Positions 1-6,613 are shown, numbered from the stretch's first letter. The stretch is DNA of 6,862 bases from an uncultured Opitutia bacterium (GCA_903859115.1 CAIOLH010000120.1:1-6862), one strand, 5' to 3'. The notes: generated by a model not told the origin, from the letters alone. Made by a program: numbers and translations.

Positions 1-1
1 A

Positions 2-1003
2 ATGATGACGACGAAGTTTGTTTCTATTCGCCAGAATTGGACGATTCAGAAGGCATTAGATTATGTTAAAGAACGTGCGAAGGATGTTTATTATGTTCAC
101 GTTGTTTGTTCAGTGGATGAGGCTGGGAAACTGTTAGGAGTGCACCGTATTCGTGATATCTTTACCGCCGACGCTGCATCTAAGGTATCGGATTTACCCG
201 CAGCACCCCCTATTTATTTGAAGGTTACGGATTCTCAGGTGGATGCGGTTAAATTATTCCGCAAGCACTCGCGCACGATTATTCCAGTGGTTAATGCGGA
301 CATGATCGTCTTGGGTATTGTTACGGTGGATGACGTTTTAGAGACGGCCAGTGAAGAGGCTGCTAAAGACATCGCCTTTTTAGGTGCGGTGGAAGTTCCT
401 GAAGAGCCCCTTTTAGATACACCTTTAACTCAGCTCATTCGCCAACGTGCCGGCTGGCTAGTCATTTTATTTATTGGTGAAATGTTTACCGCAACCGCGA
501 TGGGTTTCTTTGAAGGCGAAATCCAGAAAGCGGTAGTATTATCTTTATTCTTACCCCTGATTATTTCATCGGGCGGTAATTCTGGATCACAGGCTTCGGC
601 TTTAGTAATTCGTGCGATGGCTTTGGCGGAAATTAATCTAAAAGATTGGTTCAAAGTCTTCCGTCGCGAAATTACGAGCGGTCTGGGACTCGGAGTGATT
701 TTAGGTTCGATCGGTTTTGCTCGTATTACGATTTGGCATTACTTCTTCCCCAATCTCTGTGGAAGCACTCCAGGTTATGGTGAGCACTGGTTATTATTAG
801 CTTTGGTTATCTTTTTCTCTCTGATTGGGGTCGTGTTGTGGGGAAGTTTATCGGGCGCGATGTTACCGTTTATATTGCGACGACTCGGATTCGATCCGGC
901 AAAAGCAGCTGCACCGTTTGTCGCGACGATTGTCGACGTCACGGGCCTGATTATTTACTTTTTAATTGCAGGTCTTATTTTACTTCCGCACTTAAAAAGC
1001 TGA
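2..1003 (+). CDS. mgtE: Magnesium transporter MgtE, C-terminal part (CBS pair and membrane channel), 5' truncated by window edge
   Basis: Inner-membrane Mg2+ channel/transporter gated by cytoplasmic Mg2+. The visible 333 codons begin inside the first CBS domain (about residues 1-62, starting MMTTKFVSI). A second CBS domain follows (about 64-118), then a linker helix and the five-helix membrane domain (about 147-328). Signature stretches are PLIISSGGNSGSQAS (residues 185-199) and ATIVDVTG (308-315). The Asp of DVTG (D312) corresponds to the pore aspartate that binds Mg2+ in the Thermus enzyme. Full MgtE proteins are about 450 residues, with an N-terminal helical Mg2+-sensing domain before the CBS pair. 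That domain is absent here because the frame runs open to the window edge, so the first ATG is probably internal (family members read LMTT here). The gene ends at TGA, 4 bases before the stop of the convergent purA-like gene. I see no sign of decay in the visible part. Confidence 0.95.
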   Translation: MMTTKFVSIRQNWTIQKALDYVKERAKDVYYVHVVCSVDEAGKLLGVHRIRDIFTADAASKVSDLPAAPPIYLKVTDSQVDAVKLFRKHSRTIIPVVNADMIVLGIVTVDDVLETASEEAAKDIAFLGAVEVPEEPLLDTPLTQLIRQRAGWLVILFIGEMFTATAMGFFEGEIQKAVVLSLFLPLIISSGGNSGSQASALVIRAMALAEINLKDWFKVFRREITSGLGLGVILGSIGFARITIWHYFFPNLCGSTPGYGEHWLLLALVIFFSLIGVVLWGSLSGAMLPFILRRLGFDPAKAAAPFVATIVDVTGLIIYFLIAGLILLPHLKS

Positions 1004-1007
1004 GTAA

Positions 1008-2549
1008 TTATTTAATTAATTCCGAGGTAGCTGGTACGTCGGAAATAATTTGATCGGGGTCGGGTCCGACTCCGATGTATCTTAAATTAGGTAAAGACTT
1101 AAGCGTATGCCCGCGTGAGGCTAGGCGGACCATTTCTGACATCGTAAAGGTTACGTAGCGACGAGCCTCGGCTGGAAGTTGTGCCCATGAGCGCACTTTG
1201 GAGATATCAGATTTCCAACCTGGTAGTGTAGCGTAGATGGGCGTGAGCGAACGACGAACGGCGTCATTACGTGGCACGCCTAGATGAGTTTTTCCGGAAC
1301 TATCGCGATAGCCCGTGCATAGTTGGAGATCACCGCCGGTCCATTCTCCGTGGGGAGAAAGAGCGTCGAGTTTGTTTAGCACCAAATCATCGAAGCCGCC
1401 GTAGCGAAGCGTGTCGGCCTTTTCAACTAAGTCAGACCAGCCCACCATGCGTTGACGGCCGGTGCTGGTACCAAATTCTAATTTAGCGAGGGCACGTTGG
1501 AGAGGGTGAGACTCTTCCATTTTGGTAATGAAGACGTGCGTCCCTACTTTGGTGTCGTAAGCTTTGCAGCAGCCGACCGTGTGAATGGCTTGAACAGGAA
1601 TACCTGCAGATTGGAAGAACTCGGGCGTGTAAGTGTGTGAGGCAGTGACGTTGGGAGCGAAGCCCGCACGTTTATCGAGCCAGTAGGCCTGACCGAATTC
1701 ACCGATGATACGTCGATCTGCCGAAAGATCGCTGAGGATACGTTCACGCACATCGCCAATGGTGTGAGCGAGTTTGGAACCGGCTTCCCAATAAGCGGCT
1801 AAGACGGATTCGTGATTAAAGGTGAAAGGTTTGGCTCCGGCGAAACGAGTGAAGTCAAATTCCGCGGCGGTGAAAACTCCGGCATCGATGGCACCTTTAT
1901 TGGCACGAAGTTCTGCTTCGGTAAGTTTGGTGAAAAGTGCTGACCATTTTTCTGGGCTGAGTTGGCAAACGTTTTGGACGATATCGGCCGCGCGGTTGAG
2001 TCGAGCCGAGAGACGTGCAGCATAATCTGATTTATTTCCAAGAAACTCTGAGTAGTGAATTTGCATTTGGCCCACTTCATCAGCGTAGGCGGGAGTGATG
2101 CCGCGACCCGTGGAACCGCGTGCATCTTGTCCGAGAACATTGACGCGATAATCTTCCCAAGCGAGATCGAGAATGCGGTGTGAGATATCGCTCACCATGC
2201 AACGCTCGTCGATGAGGAGGCGTGAGAGGACGGGGTAGCCGAGTTTTTCGACTGGGAGGGCTTCCCAGAGGGCTTTACGTGGATCTGCGACGACGCCTGA
2301 GCCCAGGGCGAGGCAGCCTACGTCGTGTTCAGCGACTCCACCCGGAAGGAGATTTAATTTAAGACCGGCGACTGTGTGGCCTGAGTTGGCACCGCCGTTA
2401 ACTTTTAGAACAGTACCAACGACATCGCGACGGCCGGTGAGGTGTTGTAGTTCGCGAACGATTTCAGGGATGACTCGACCCTTACCCTCGTCGCCCATGC
2501 TAATGCCGACGTCGGCAATGAGGAGGCTTTTAAAGGGAGTCAGGGACAT
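1008..2549 (-). CDS. purA: Adenylosuccinate synthetase-like protein, long divergent form
   Basis: It probably joins IMP and aspartate using GTP to make adenylosuccinate, the first committed step to AMP, in the cytoplasm. The family P-loop appears as GDEGKGR (residues 19-25), with the catalytic Asp at D20. NSGHTV supplies the catalytic His (H58). [10 protein letters not shown] (146-155) is the IMP-binding loop, TSTGR-R--GW-D (361-373) the aspartate loop, NKLD (392-395) the GTP guanine site, and PIYATLPGW plus GVGPDP mark the C-terminus. At 513 residues it is about 80 longer than the E. coli enzyme, with extra sequence mainly around residues 170-280. In a gapless alignment from memory, the usual R143 (E. 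coli numbering) that reaches IMP in the partner subunit is Q161. An in-frame TAA at 2586-2588 leaves ATG at 2549 as the only usual start, and no Shine-Dalgarno precedes it. It keeps the Asp that phage PurZ lacks, so PurZ is unlikely. It is last in the minus-strand block. Confidence 0.87.
   Translation of the reverse strand: MSLTPFKSLLIADVGISMGDEGKGRVIPEIVRELQHLTGRRDVVGTVLKVNGGANSGHTVAGLKLNLLPGGVAEHDVGCLALGSGVVADPRKALWEALPVEKLGYPVLSRLLIDERCMVSDISHRILDLAWEDYRVNVLGQDARGSTGRGITPAYADEVGQMQIHYSEFLGNKSDYAARLSARLNRAADIVQNVCQLSPEKWSALFTKLTEAELRANKGAIDAGVFTAAEFDFTRFAGAKPFTFNHESVLAAYWEAGSKLAHTIGDVRERILSDLSADRRIIGEFGQAYWLDKRAGFAPNVTASHTYTPEFFQSAGIPVQAIHTVGCCKAYDTKVGTHVFITKMEESHPLQRALAKLEFGTSTGRQRMVGWSDLVEKADTLRYGGFDDLVLNKLDALSPHGEWTGGDLQLCTGYRDSSGKTHLGVPRNDAVRRSLTPIYATLPGWKSDISKVRSWAQLPAEARRYVTFTMSEMVRLASRGHTLKSLPNLRYIGVGPDPDQIISDVPATSELIK
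1014..1050. terminator. Candidate bidirectional terminator hairpin at the mgtE/purA convergence
   Basis: An imperfect inverted repeat can be read directly. AATTA (1014-1018) pairs with TAATT (1046-1050), TTCCGA (1020-1025) pairs with TCGGAA (1039-1044), and GTA (1027-1029) pairs with TAC (1035-1037), leaving a 5-base loop. A-A and G-G mismatches separate the three arms. AT-rich sequence flanks both sides, which suits termination of both mgtE and purA transcripts, but neither flank has a long pure U-tract. The structure lies in the last codons of purA, so coding constraint could explain part of the sequence. It is the only plausible terminator I see at this convergent junction. Confidence 0.4.
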
Positions 2550-2608
2550 GAGTGCAGAAAGGAGGAAACGGAAGTATTCTCCTGCTTAGCAAAAAATACA
2601 AAACAAAA
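2550..2608 (-). promoter_or_regulatory. purA leader with competing inverted repeats and an anti-SD-like sequence
   Basis: This 59-base gap lies between the TPR gene and purA. Read on the minus strand it starts with a T-rich tract (2591-2608), then AAGCAGGAG, then CCTCCTTTCT (2565-2556), 6 bases before the purA ATG. Two pairings share the middle segment. CCTGCTT at the TPR gene's 3' end (2620-2614) can pair perfectly with AAGCAGG (2587-2581). AGGAG (2583-2579) can instead pair with CTCCT (2564-2560). They cannot both form. The T-tract also gives weak promoter-like matches (TTGTAT, 17 bases, AATACT). A regulatory role is inference only. Confidence 0.25.
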
Positions 2609-4000
2609 TTAGGAAGCAGGTCCCTTTTGGCTTTCGTAGAAGGCGTTAATCTTCTTCGAAACGTCGCGATATCCCGAGTCAGCCATGTAAATAGCCTTAA
2701 ACTCTTCCATCGCTTCTTTGGTGCGACCCATTTTCTCGAAGGCACTGGCCAGTTCATAAATAACATCTTTTTTGAGGTCATTCATTACCTGTAATTCCGA
2801 TTTAGCTAAATTAAATTGTTCGACTGCTAAATCAAATTTGGAACTCGCCACGAAAGCTTTGCCAATTGCGAGAATAGAGGCTTGGCGGAATTTTGGATTA
2901 CGTTGTGCGTATTGTAACTGTTGTACGGATTCGTCAATGCGGCCGGCAGTCAGGAGAAGGTTGCCGTATTCAAAGCGGAACGAATAATCATTCGGGTAAC
3001 GTTCAACGAGGCTCGCGGTAGTTTGCAAGCGGTAGGCAGTAAGTTCGCCTTCGTTTTTAGCGAGTTCGGCAACGGCAGCAGCGTCGGCAGGATTTGCCTG
3101 AACTTTTTCCGTAAGAAGTTTGGAGGCCTTTTCAAAACGTTGAGTGATGAGGTCGATTTCTTGACGTTCGAGAGAGGAATCTTGTTTACCGAGCGTGGTG
3201 AGACGTCCGCGTTGTAACCAGGCGACAGCACTATCAAGATCACCCGCAGCGATGAATTGACGGACGATGTCGCGGTAGAGGTCGAGGCTGTCGGGTTGCG
3301 CCTGGATTTTAACAGCGAGAGCAGAGGCTTGTTCGAGAGCGGTACCAGAATCGGTAACCGTACGAGCGGATTGCTCGAGGCGGAGCGCTTCGTCTTTGTC
3401 TTTAAGTTTGGATTGGAAGTCGCCTTTGTCTTCCCAATTTCCTTTGCGCATCGTTTTGCTCACTGAAGCTTTACGAACGGATTCTTGGAGGTCGCCATTT
3501 CCAGGGAAAATTTTCAGACCAGCATCAGCAGCATTGAGAGCTGAATCGTATTCGTGAGCGGCGATCCAGGTATTAGCGAGGTCGATGAAGTTTTGAACGT
3601 TTTTCGGATCAACTTGGGTGAGTTCTTCGTAGGCGAAAGCAGCGAGCTCAGGGAAGTCGAGTTTGAGCGCAGCAGCGGCGAGTAATTTATTGGCACCGAT
3701 ATCACCTGGCTTTTTGGCGAAGGTATCTTCAGCGGCTTGGATAGCGGCGAGGGGATCTTTCTCTGCGGCCTTATCGGCGTTGCCTCCGAGTAATCCATCG
3801 AACAATCCTTTTTTAACTCCGAGAATGGCTTTTTGGGAACGGCGGAGTGAGCGACGTACTTCTAAGCAACCAGGATTGCGCGACAATATGCCGGAAAGAA
3901 TTTCCATCGCGTATTGAGGGTTGGTCTTGAGTTGTTGATCGGCGGCAGCGATTTGCTTTTGCAGACGTGGATCAAGTTCAGTAATGGCTACTTTTTTCAT
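2609..4000 (-). CDS. Cytoplasmic tetratricopeptide-repeat protein, function unknown
   Basis: A 463-residue protein made largely of TPR-like helical pairs, a fold that usually mediates protein-protein contacts. Repeat-like units are visible at about 28-61 (NPQYAMEILSGILSRNP), 84-118, 119-152 (EELTQVDPKNVQNFIDLANTW) and 153-180. After a charged linker (185-210, KGNWEDKGDFQSKLKDKDEA), more units follow at about 237-270, 338-368 and 373-455. The C-terminal stretch FKAIYMADSGYRDVSKKI resembles the end of many bacterial TPR proteins. There is no signal peptide or membrane segment, so it should be cytoplasmic. No catalytic domain is apparent and I cannot name its partner. ATG at 4000 is preceded by TATACCCCCTAA on the coding strand, with no Shine-Dalgarno. 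It lies 50 bases after the SET gene and 59 before purA, same strand, so it may be in the same operon. The 3' end contributes one arm of the inverted repeat in the purA leader. Confidence 0.85.
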   Translation of the reverse strand: MKKVAITELDPRLQKQIAAADQQLKTNPQYAMEILSGILSRNPGCLEVRRSLRRSQKAILGVKKGLFDGLLGGNADKAAEKDPLAAIQAAEDTFAKKPGDIGANKLLAAAALKLDFPELAAFAYEELTQVDPKNVQNFIDLANTWIAAHEYDSALNAADAGLKIFPGNGDLQESVRKASVSKTMRKGNWEDKGDFQSKLKDKDEALRLEQSARTVTDSGTALEQASALAVKIQAQPDSLDLYRDIVRQFIAAGDLDSAVAWLQRGRLTTLGKQDSSLERQEIDLITQRFEKASKLLTEKVQANPADAAAVAELAKNEGELTAYRLQTTASLVERYPNDYSFRFEYGNLLLTAGRIDESVQQLQYAQRNPKFRQASILAIGKAFVASSKFDLAVEQFNLAKSELQVMNDLKKDVIYELASAFEKMGRTKEAMEEFKAIYMADSGYRDVSKKINAFYESQKGPAS

Positions 4001-4050
4001 TTAGGGGGTATAAATAGACCTCTGAAACGTGAGGCTCGGGGGGCAGTTGG

Positions 4051-4515
4051 TCAATCCCTTCGACGTAAAAAACGTAGGTGGCGACGGAGAGCGGGTCGAA
4101 GAGGTTCGGCGATAATTTTGCCTGGGCAGCTCATTTTGCCGCATGTACAGGGGTAAAAAAGGCTTTCCGAGAGCGAAAAGCCGTAATCAAAGGTTATTTC
4201 ATCACCTGGCAGAATGTGAGATGAGGCACAGAGGTTGGCAAAGTTTGCAGATTCAATCAGTAGTAGTTCGGCATTGGGTTCGCACGAGTGATTGGCCGAA
4301 CGAGCGGGATTTTGGATATCGGATCCATCAATCCAGAGTCCGGGTTTAATTTCTAAAATGTAAGTGGCGGAGGACTCCGAAGATTTTATCGGTCGAGCCG
4401 TGAGCACTTTTCCCAAGTAAGGTGCGATGATTTCACCTGGAGAAAAGGCACGGGTGGCGAAGAGACCATGACCCGAAATAGCTGAGGGGCGTGAGGCTAC
4501 GTCCCAACTGCTCAT
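4051..4515 (-). CDS. Solo SET-domain protein with post-SET zinc motif, probable protein-lysine methyltransferase
   Basis: SET proteins transfer methyl groups from S-adenosylmethionine to lysine side chains. At 154 residues this is little more than the domain itself. It has the N-terminal GHGLFA (15-20), the substrate/cofactor core NHSCEPN (75-81) preceded by ARSA, GDEITFDYG (104-112) with the conserved tyrosine, and a post-SET cluster C123-x-C125-x4-C130-x-G (CTCGKMSCPGKI). The three post-SET cysteines, with that of NHSC, would bind zinc. All usual catalytic motifs are present, so it looks active. The tail (144-154) is strongly basic, RRHLRFLRRRD. The ATG overlaps the gpsA stop in an ATGA junction and no Shine-Dalgarno is visible, so translation is probably coupled to gpsA. 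The substrate is unknown. Bacterial SET proteins are sporadic, and chlamydial examples act on histone-like proteins. No histone-like gene lies in this window. Confidence 0.9.
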   Translation of the reverse strand: MSSWDVASRPSAISGHGLFATRAFSPGEIIAPYLGKVLTARPIKSSESSATYILEIKPGLWIDGSDIQNPARSANHSCEPNAELLLIESANFANLCASSHILPGDEITFDYGFSLSESLFYPCTCGKMSCPGKIIAEPLRPALRRHLRFLRRRD

Positions 4516-5516
4516 ATTTCAGATTTGAGATCGCGCGTCATGAGTGCGGTGACTCCGGCACGAGCATCGAGGCCTTCAAAAAGAATTTTATGCAAACAAA
4601 ATAAAATAGGAGCGTCGACATTACGTGACTTCGCTAAGCGACTGAGCGTTTCGGTGGCGCGGTGACCTTCGACAGCGTCGCGACGTGAGGCGAGTTCCGC
4701 TAAAGCCTGTGGAGCATTGCGAGCGATGGCTTCACCGAGGGCGCGATTGCGACTCCAGGATCCGTGGGCCGTAGCCATAAGATCGCCGACTCCACTGAGT
4801 CCGAGGAAAGTTTCGCTTTTACCGCCGAGGGCTTGGCCGACGCGCATCATTTCTTGTAGGGCACGAGTGAGGAACGCAGCTTTGGCATTATCTCCCAGTT
4901 TCAAGCCGTCGCAAAGTCCGGCACCGAGGGCGTAAACGTTTTTCAAGGTGCCACCGATTTCGACTCCAGCGATGTCCGTTGATGTGTAAGTGCGTAAAGA
5001 AGGTCCGCTGATAGCGGCTTGGACTTCGTTCAAAGTTTTTTCATCGGCGTTAGATGCAAGAACCATGGCCGTCGGTTGAGCACGAGCGACTTCTTGCGCA
5101 TTGCTGGGACCGTTGAGTGTGCCGACAGGAATTTTTCCGAAAGCTTGTGACATCAGTTCACATGGGCGCTCTAAAGTTTTTTGATCCAGACCTTTAGTAA
5201 GTGAAACCACCATCTTCACAGTTTCAGATGATTTAATAGAAGGTCCGATTTGTTTGAGTAAGTCGGCGAGACCTTTGGAGGGGTAGGCGAGGAAAACGAT
5301 ATCTGCGTCCATCAAGGCAGGAGTAGCTTCGAGTCCGATTTGAATGGACAGAGGTAATTTATGTCCGGCCAGATAATCTTTATTTTCGCGTGAGCTCGCG
5401 AGTTCGAGTGCTTGCTCGATACGGCGAGGTACGAGTGTCACCGTATGACCTTGACGATTTAAGTGTAAACTAAAGGCCGTGCCCCAAGCACCGGCACCAA
5501 AGATGACGCAGTTCAT
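4512..5516 (-). CDS. gpsA: NAD(P)-dependent glycerol-3-phosphate dehydrogenase
   Basis: A cytoplasmic enzyme that reduces dihydroxyacetone phosphate to sn-glycerol 3-phosphate, the backbone precursor of membrane phospholipids. The 334-residue length is normal. The N-terminal Rossmann dinucleotide site is GAGAWGTA (7-14). SLTKGL (105-110) and GPSNAQEVA (136-144) form the active-site region. GTLKNVYALGAG (189-200) carries the catalytic lysine K192, followed by GDNAKAAFLTR (208-218), SGVGDL (241-246) and SRNR (255-258), all characteristic of GpsA. The start overlaps the panB stop (ATGA), and an AGGA sits 8 bases upstream of the ATG. The 3' end overlaps the SET gene in the same way. The related ketopantoate reductase PanE was considered because of the neighbouring panB, but the GPSNA and LKNV blocks identify GpsA. 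No defect is seen. Confidence 0.97.
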   Translation of the reverse strand: MNCVIFGAGAWGTAFSLHLNRQGHTVTLVPRRIEQALELASSRENKDYLAGHKLPLSIQIGLEATPALMDADIVFLAYPSKGLADLLKQIGPSIKSSETVKMVVSLTKGLDQKTLERPCELMSQAFGKIPVGTLNGPSNAQEVARAQPTAMVLASNADEKTLNEVQAAISGPSLRTYTSTDIAGVEIGGTLKNVYALGAGLCDGLKLGDNAKAAFLTRALQEMMRVGQALGGKSETFLGLSGVGDLMATAHGSWSRNRALGEAIARNAPQALAELASRRDAVEGHRATETLSRLAKSRNVDAPILFCLHKILFEGLDARAGVTALMTRDLKSEI

Positions 5517-6283
5517 TTTTTTAGTCCTGGTTTACGTACTTTTTTGGCCCAGCGTTGAACGGCGGCAACGGCATCGCGGTGTAACTGGGCTTCGGGTTTA
5601 ACAAAGGGAGGAGGGTTGGAGGTGAGTCCGAGTAAATCATGAATGACGAGGATTTGTCCATCGCATCCATTGCCTGAACCAATACCAATCGTTGGAATTT
5701 CGAGAGACTCTGTCAGTTGCTGAGAAAATTTTTCATCCACACATTCGATGACGATACTAAAAGCTCCCGCCGCGGCGACGGATTGAGCATCGATTAAAAT
5801 CTTTTGTTGATCGGCAGAATTTAAACCGCGGCGTTTGTAACCGGTCGAGTGAACGCGTTGAGGCATGAGACCGACGTGACCCATCACAGGAATTCCAGCG
5901 TCGACTAATTTAAGAATAGAAACGGCGAGAGTTGCGCCTCCTTCAATTTTTACACCATGTGCTCCGCCATTCTGCATGAGAGTCCGGCAGGATTTAAGAA
6001 GTTTCGGGAAAGGCTCGTGCGCGAGGGCGAAGGGCAAATCGGCGATAACGAGGGCAGAAGGTTTTGCACGAACCACAGCGGCTGTATGGTGGACCATCAT
6101 TTCGAGGGTCACGCCAACCGTGTCTTCCATGCCGAGGACGGTGTTACCGAGGGAGTCGCCCACCAGGATGAGGTCGACGCCAGCCTGGTCAGCGATTCTT
6201 GCCGTTATCGCATCATAGGCGGTGAGGCATACGATAGGACGGGTGCCTTTGAGTGCGCGAATGGACCGGGTGGTGGACTTCAC
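5513..6283 (-). CDS. panB: 3-methyl-2-oxobutanoate hydroxymethyltransferase (ketopantoate synthase)
   Basis: It adds a hydroxymethyl group from 5,10-methylenetetrahydrofolate to 2-oxoisovalerate, giving ketopantoate, the first committed step to pantothenate and CoA. The protein is 256 residues, close to the usual 263. Motifs in order are LTAYDA (20-25), LVGDSLGN (40-47) with Mg2+ ligand D43, ADLPF (81-85) with second ligand D82, VKIEGG (111-116), GHVGLMPQ (135-142), the catalytic Glu in IECV (E180), and IGIGSGNGCDGQILV (199-213). The start is GTG at 6283. An in-frame TGA a short way upstream leaves no ATG, and the resulting start KSTTRSIRALKG matches the usual PanB N-terminus. No Shine-Dalgarno is visible. 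It is the first gene of the minus-strand block, and its stop overlaps the gpsA start by 4 bases. panC and panD are not in the window. Confidence 0.97.
   Translation of the reverse strand: MKSTTRSIRALKGTRPIVCLTAYDAITARIADQAGVDLILVGDSLGNTVLGMEDTVGVTLEMMVHHTAAVVRAKPSALVIADLPFALAHEPFPKLLKSCRTLMQNGGAHGVKIEGGATLAVSILKLVDAGIPVMGHVGLMPQRVHSTGYKRRGLNSADQQKILIDAQSVAAAGAFSIVIECVDEKFSQQLTESLEIPTIGIGSGNGCDGQILVIHDLLGLTSNPPPFVKPEAQLHRDAVAAVQRWAKKVRKPGLKK
5525..5528 (-). promoter_or_regulatory. Ribosome binding site of gpsA (AGGA), inside the end of panB
   Basis: On the coding strand AGGA is followed by CTAAAAAA and then the gpsA ATG, a spacing of 8 bases. It lies in the last codons of panB (PGLKK). It is the clearest Shine-Dalgarno-like match among the starts in this window, and it supports the chosen gpsA start. 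Confidence 0.45.
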
Positions 6284-6345
6284 AGAGATGTCATTAGGCT
6301 TAGAGGTGTCGCTTGTAAAGCGTCAGAGATGCCTTTAGGGTCAGA
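6283..6345. repeat. Imperfect 18-bp direct repeat filling the panB/small-ORF divergent spacer
   Basis: CAGAGATGTCATTAGGCT (6283-6300) recurs as CAGAGATGCCTTTAGGGT (6324-6341), 15 of 18 bases identical, 41 bases apart. Three more matching bases (AGA, 6302-6304 and 6343-6345) extend it weakly. The first copy includes the last base of the panB GTG start, and the second ends just before the ATG at 6348. It could be a pair of regulator sites or a small local duplication. Confidence 0.5.
6310..6322. promoter_or_regulatory. Dyad CGCTT-GTA-AAGCG in the divergent promoter region
   Basis: A perfect 5-base inverted repeat with a 3-base centre lies between the two copies of the direct repeat in the 64-base divergent spacer. 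G-C pairing resumes one mismatch further out (6308 with 6324). On the minus strand it contains TTTACA, a 5/6 match to the -35 consensus for a possible panB promoter, with only weak -10 candidates 15-17 bases downstream. An operator or promoter role is inference. The dyad is too short to be a convincing terminator. Confidence 0.3.
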
Positions 6346-6347
6346 AT

Positions 6348-6611
6348 ATGCTATTCAACCTTTTTAAGAGGTTTAAACCTAAAGATTATCGACCCATGGG
6401 GTATCGCCATCCGACGATTGATACGGGAAAAAATTTCTCACTTTGGGATACGATCAAAAGATTTTTCGACTCCGAAGGCTATGTACAAACGCCGGAAGAG
6501 CCTTCACGTTTTTGGGTACGCTATCGCCGATTCTTTATTTTAATTTTCGCGCTGATTGCTGGCTGGATTATCGCCGAGTCGATTCTCGCTTGGAACTTTT
6601 TTGACGGCTAA
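6348..6611 (+). CDS. Small single-pass membrane protein, function unknown
   Basis: I do not recognise this 87-residue protein. Its N-terminal 60 residues are basic and aromatic (FKRFKPKDYRPMGYRHP) with no cysteine. One hydrophobic helix follows at about 62-83 (FFILIFALIAGWIIAESILAW), ending in a five-residue tail, NFFDG. The arginine-rich stretch just before the helix (RYRR, 58-61) predicts a cytoplasmic N-terminus and an inner-membrane anchor. ATG at 6348 has a partial AGGG about 7 bases upstream. No other long frame accounts for this stretch, and the gene fits exactly between the divergent spacer and the lpxI stop, leaving 2 bases. That supports it as real. It is divergent from panB, so the two may share the regulatory spacer. 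Confidence 0.72.
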   Translation: MLFNLFKRFKPKDYRPMGYRHPTIDTGKNFSLWDTIKRFFDSEGYVQTPEEPSRFWVRYRRFFILIFALIAGWIIAESILAWNFFDG

Positions 6612-6613
6612 AA

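Noticed and set aside
2..120. An MgtE lacking its N-terminal sensing domain
   Set aside because: The frame is open to the window edge and the first codons fall inside a CBS domain, so the N-terminal part is most likely just outside the window.
1008..2549. Phage-type PurZ (2-aminoadenylosuccinate synthase)
   Set aside because: The P-loop keeps the catalytic Asp (GDEGKG) that PurZ replaces, and there is no phage context.
2555..2589. A plus-strand gene starting after the perfect AGAAAGGAGG at 2556
   Set aside because: No start codon lies at a usable distance, and the overlapping open frames are short shadows of the minus-strand genes.
4001..4050. Terminator or strong promoter between the SET and TPR genes
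   Set aside because: Only a 4-base CCTC/GAGG pairing without a U-tract is visible, and no convincing -35/-10 pair at proper spacing.
4512..5516. Ketopantoate reductase (PanE), as expected beside panB
   Set aside because: The GPSNA, LKNVYALGAG and GDNAKAA blocks are specific to GpsA, and PanE signatures are missing.
5957..6367. A 136-codon plus-strand open frame across panB
   Set aside because: It lies antisense to a clearly identified PanB and has no recognisable domain; it is a shadow frame.
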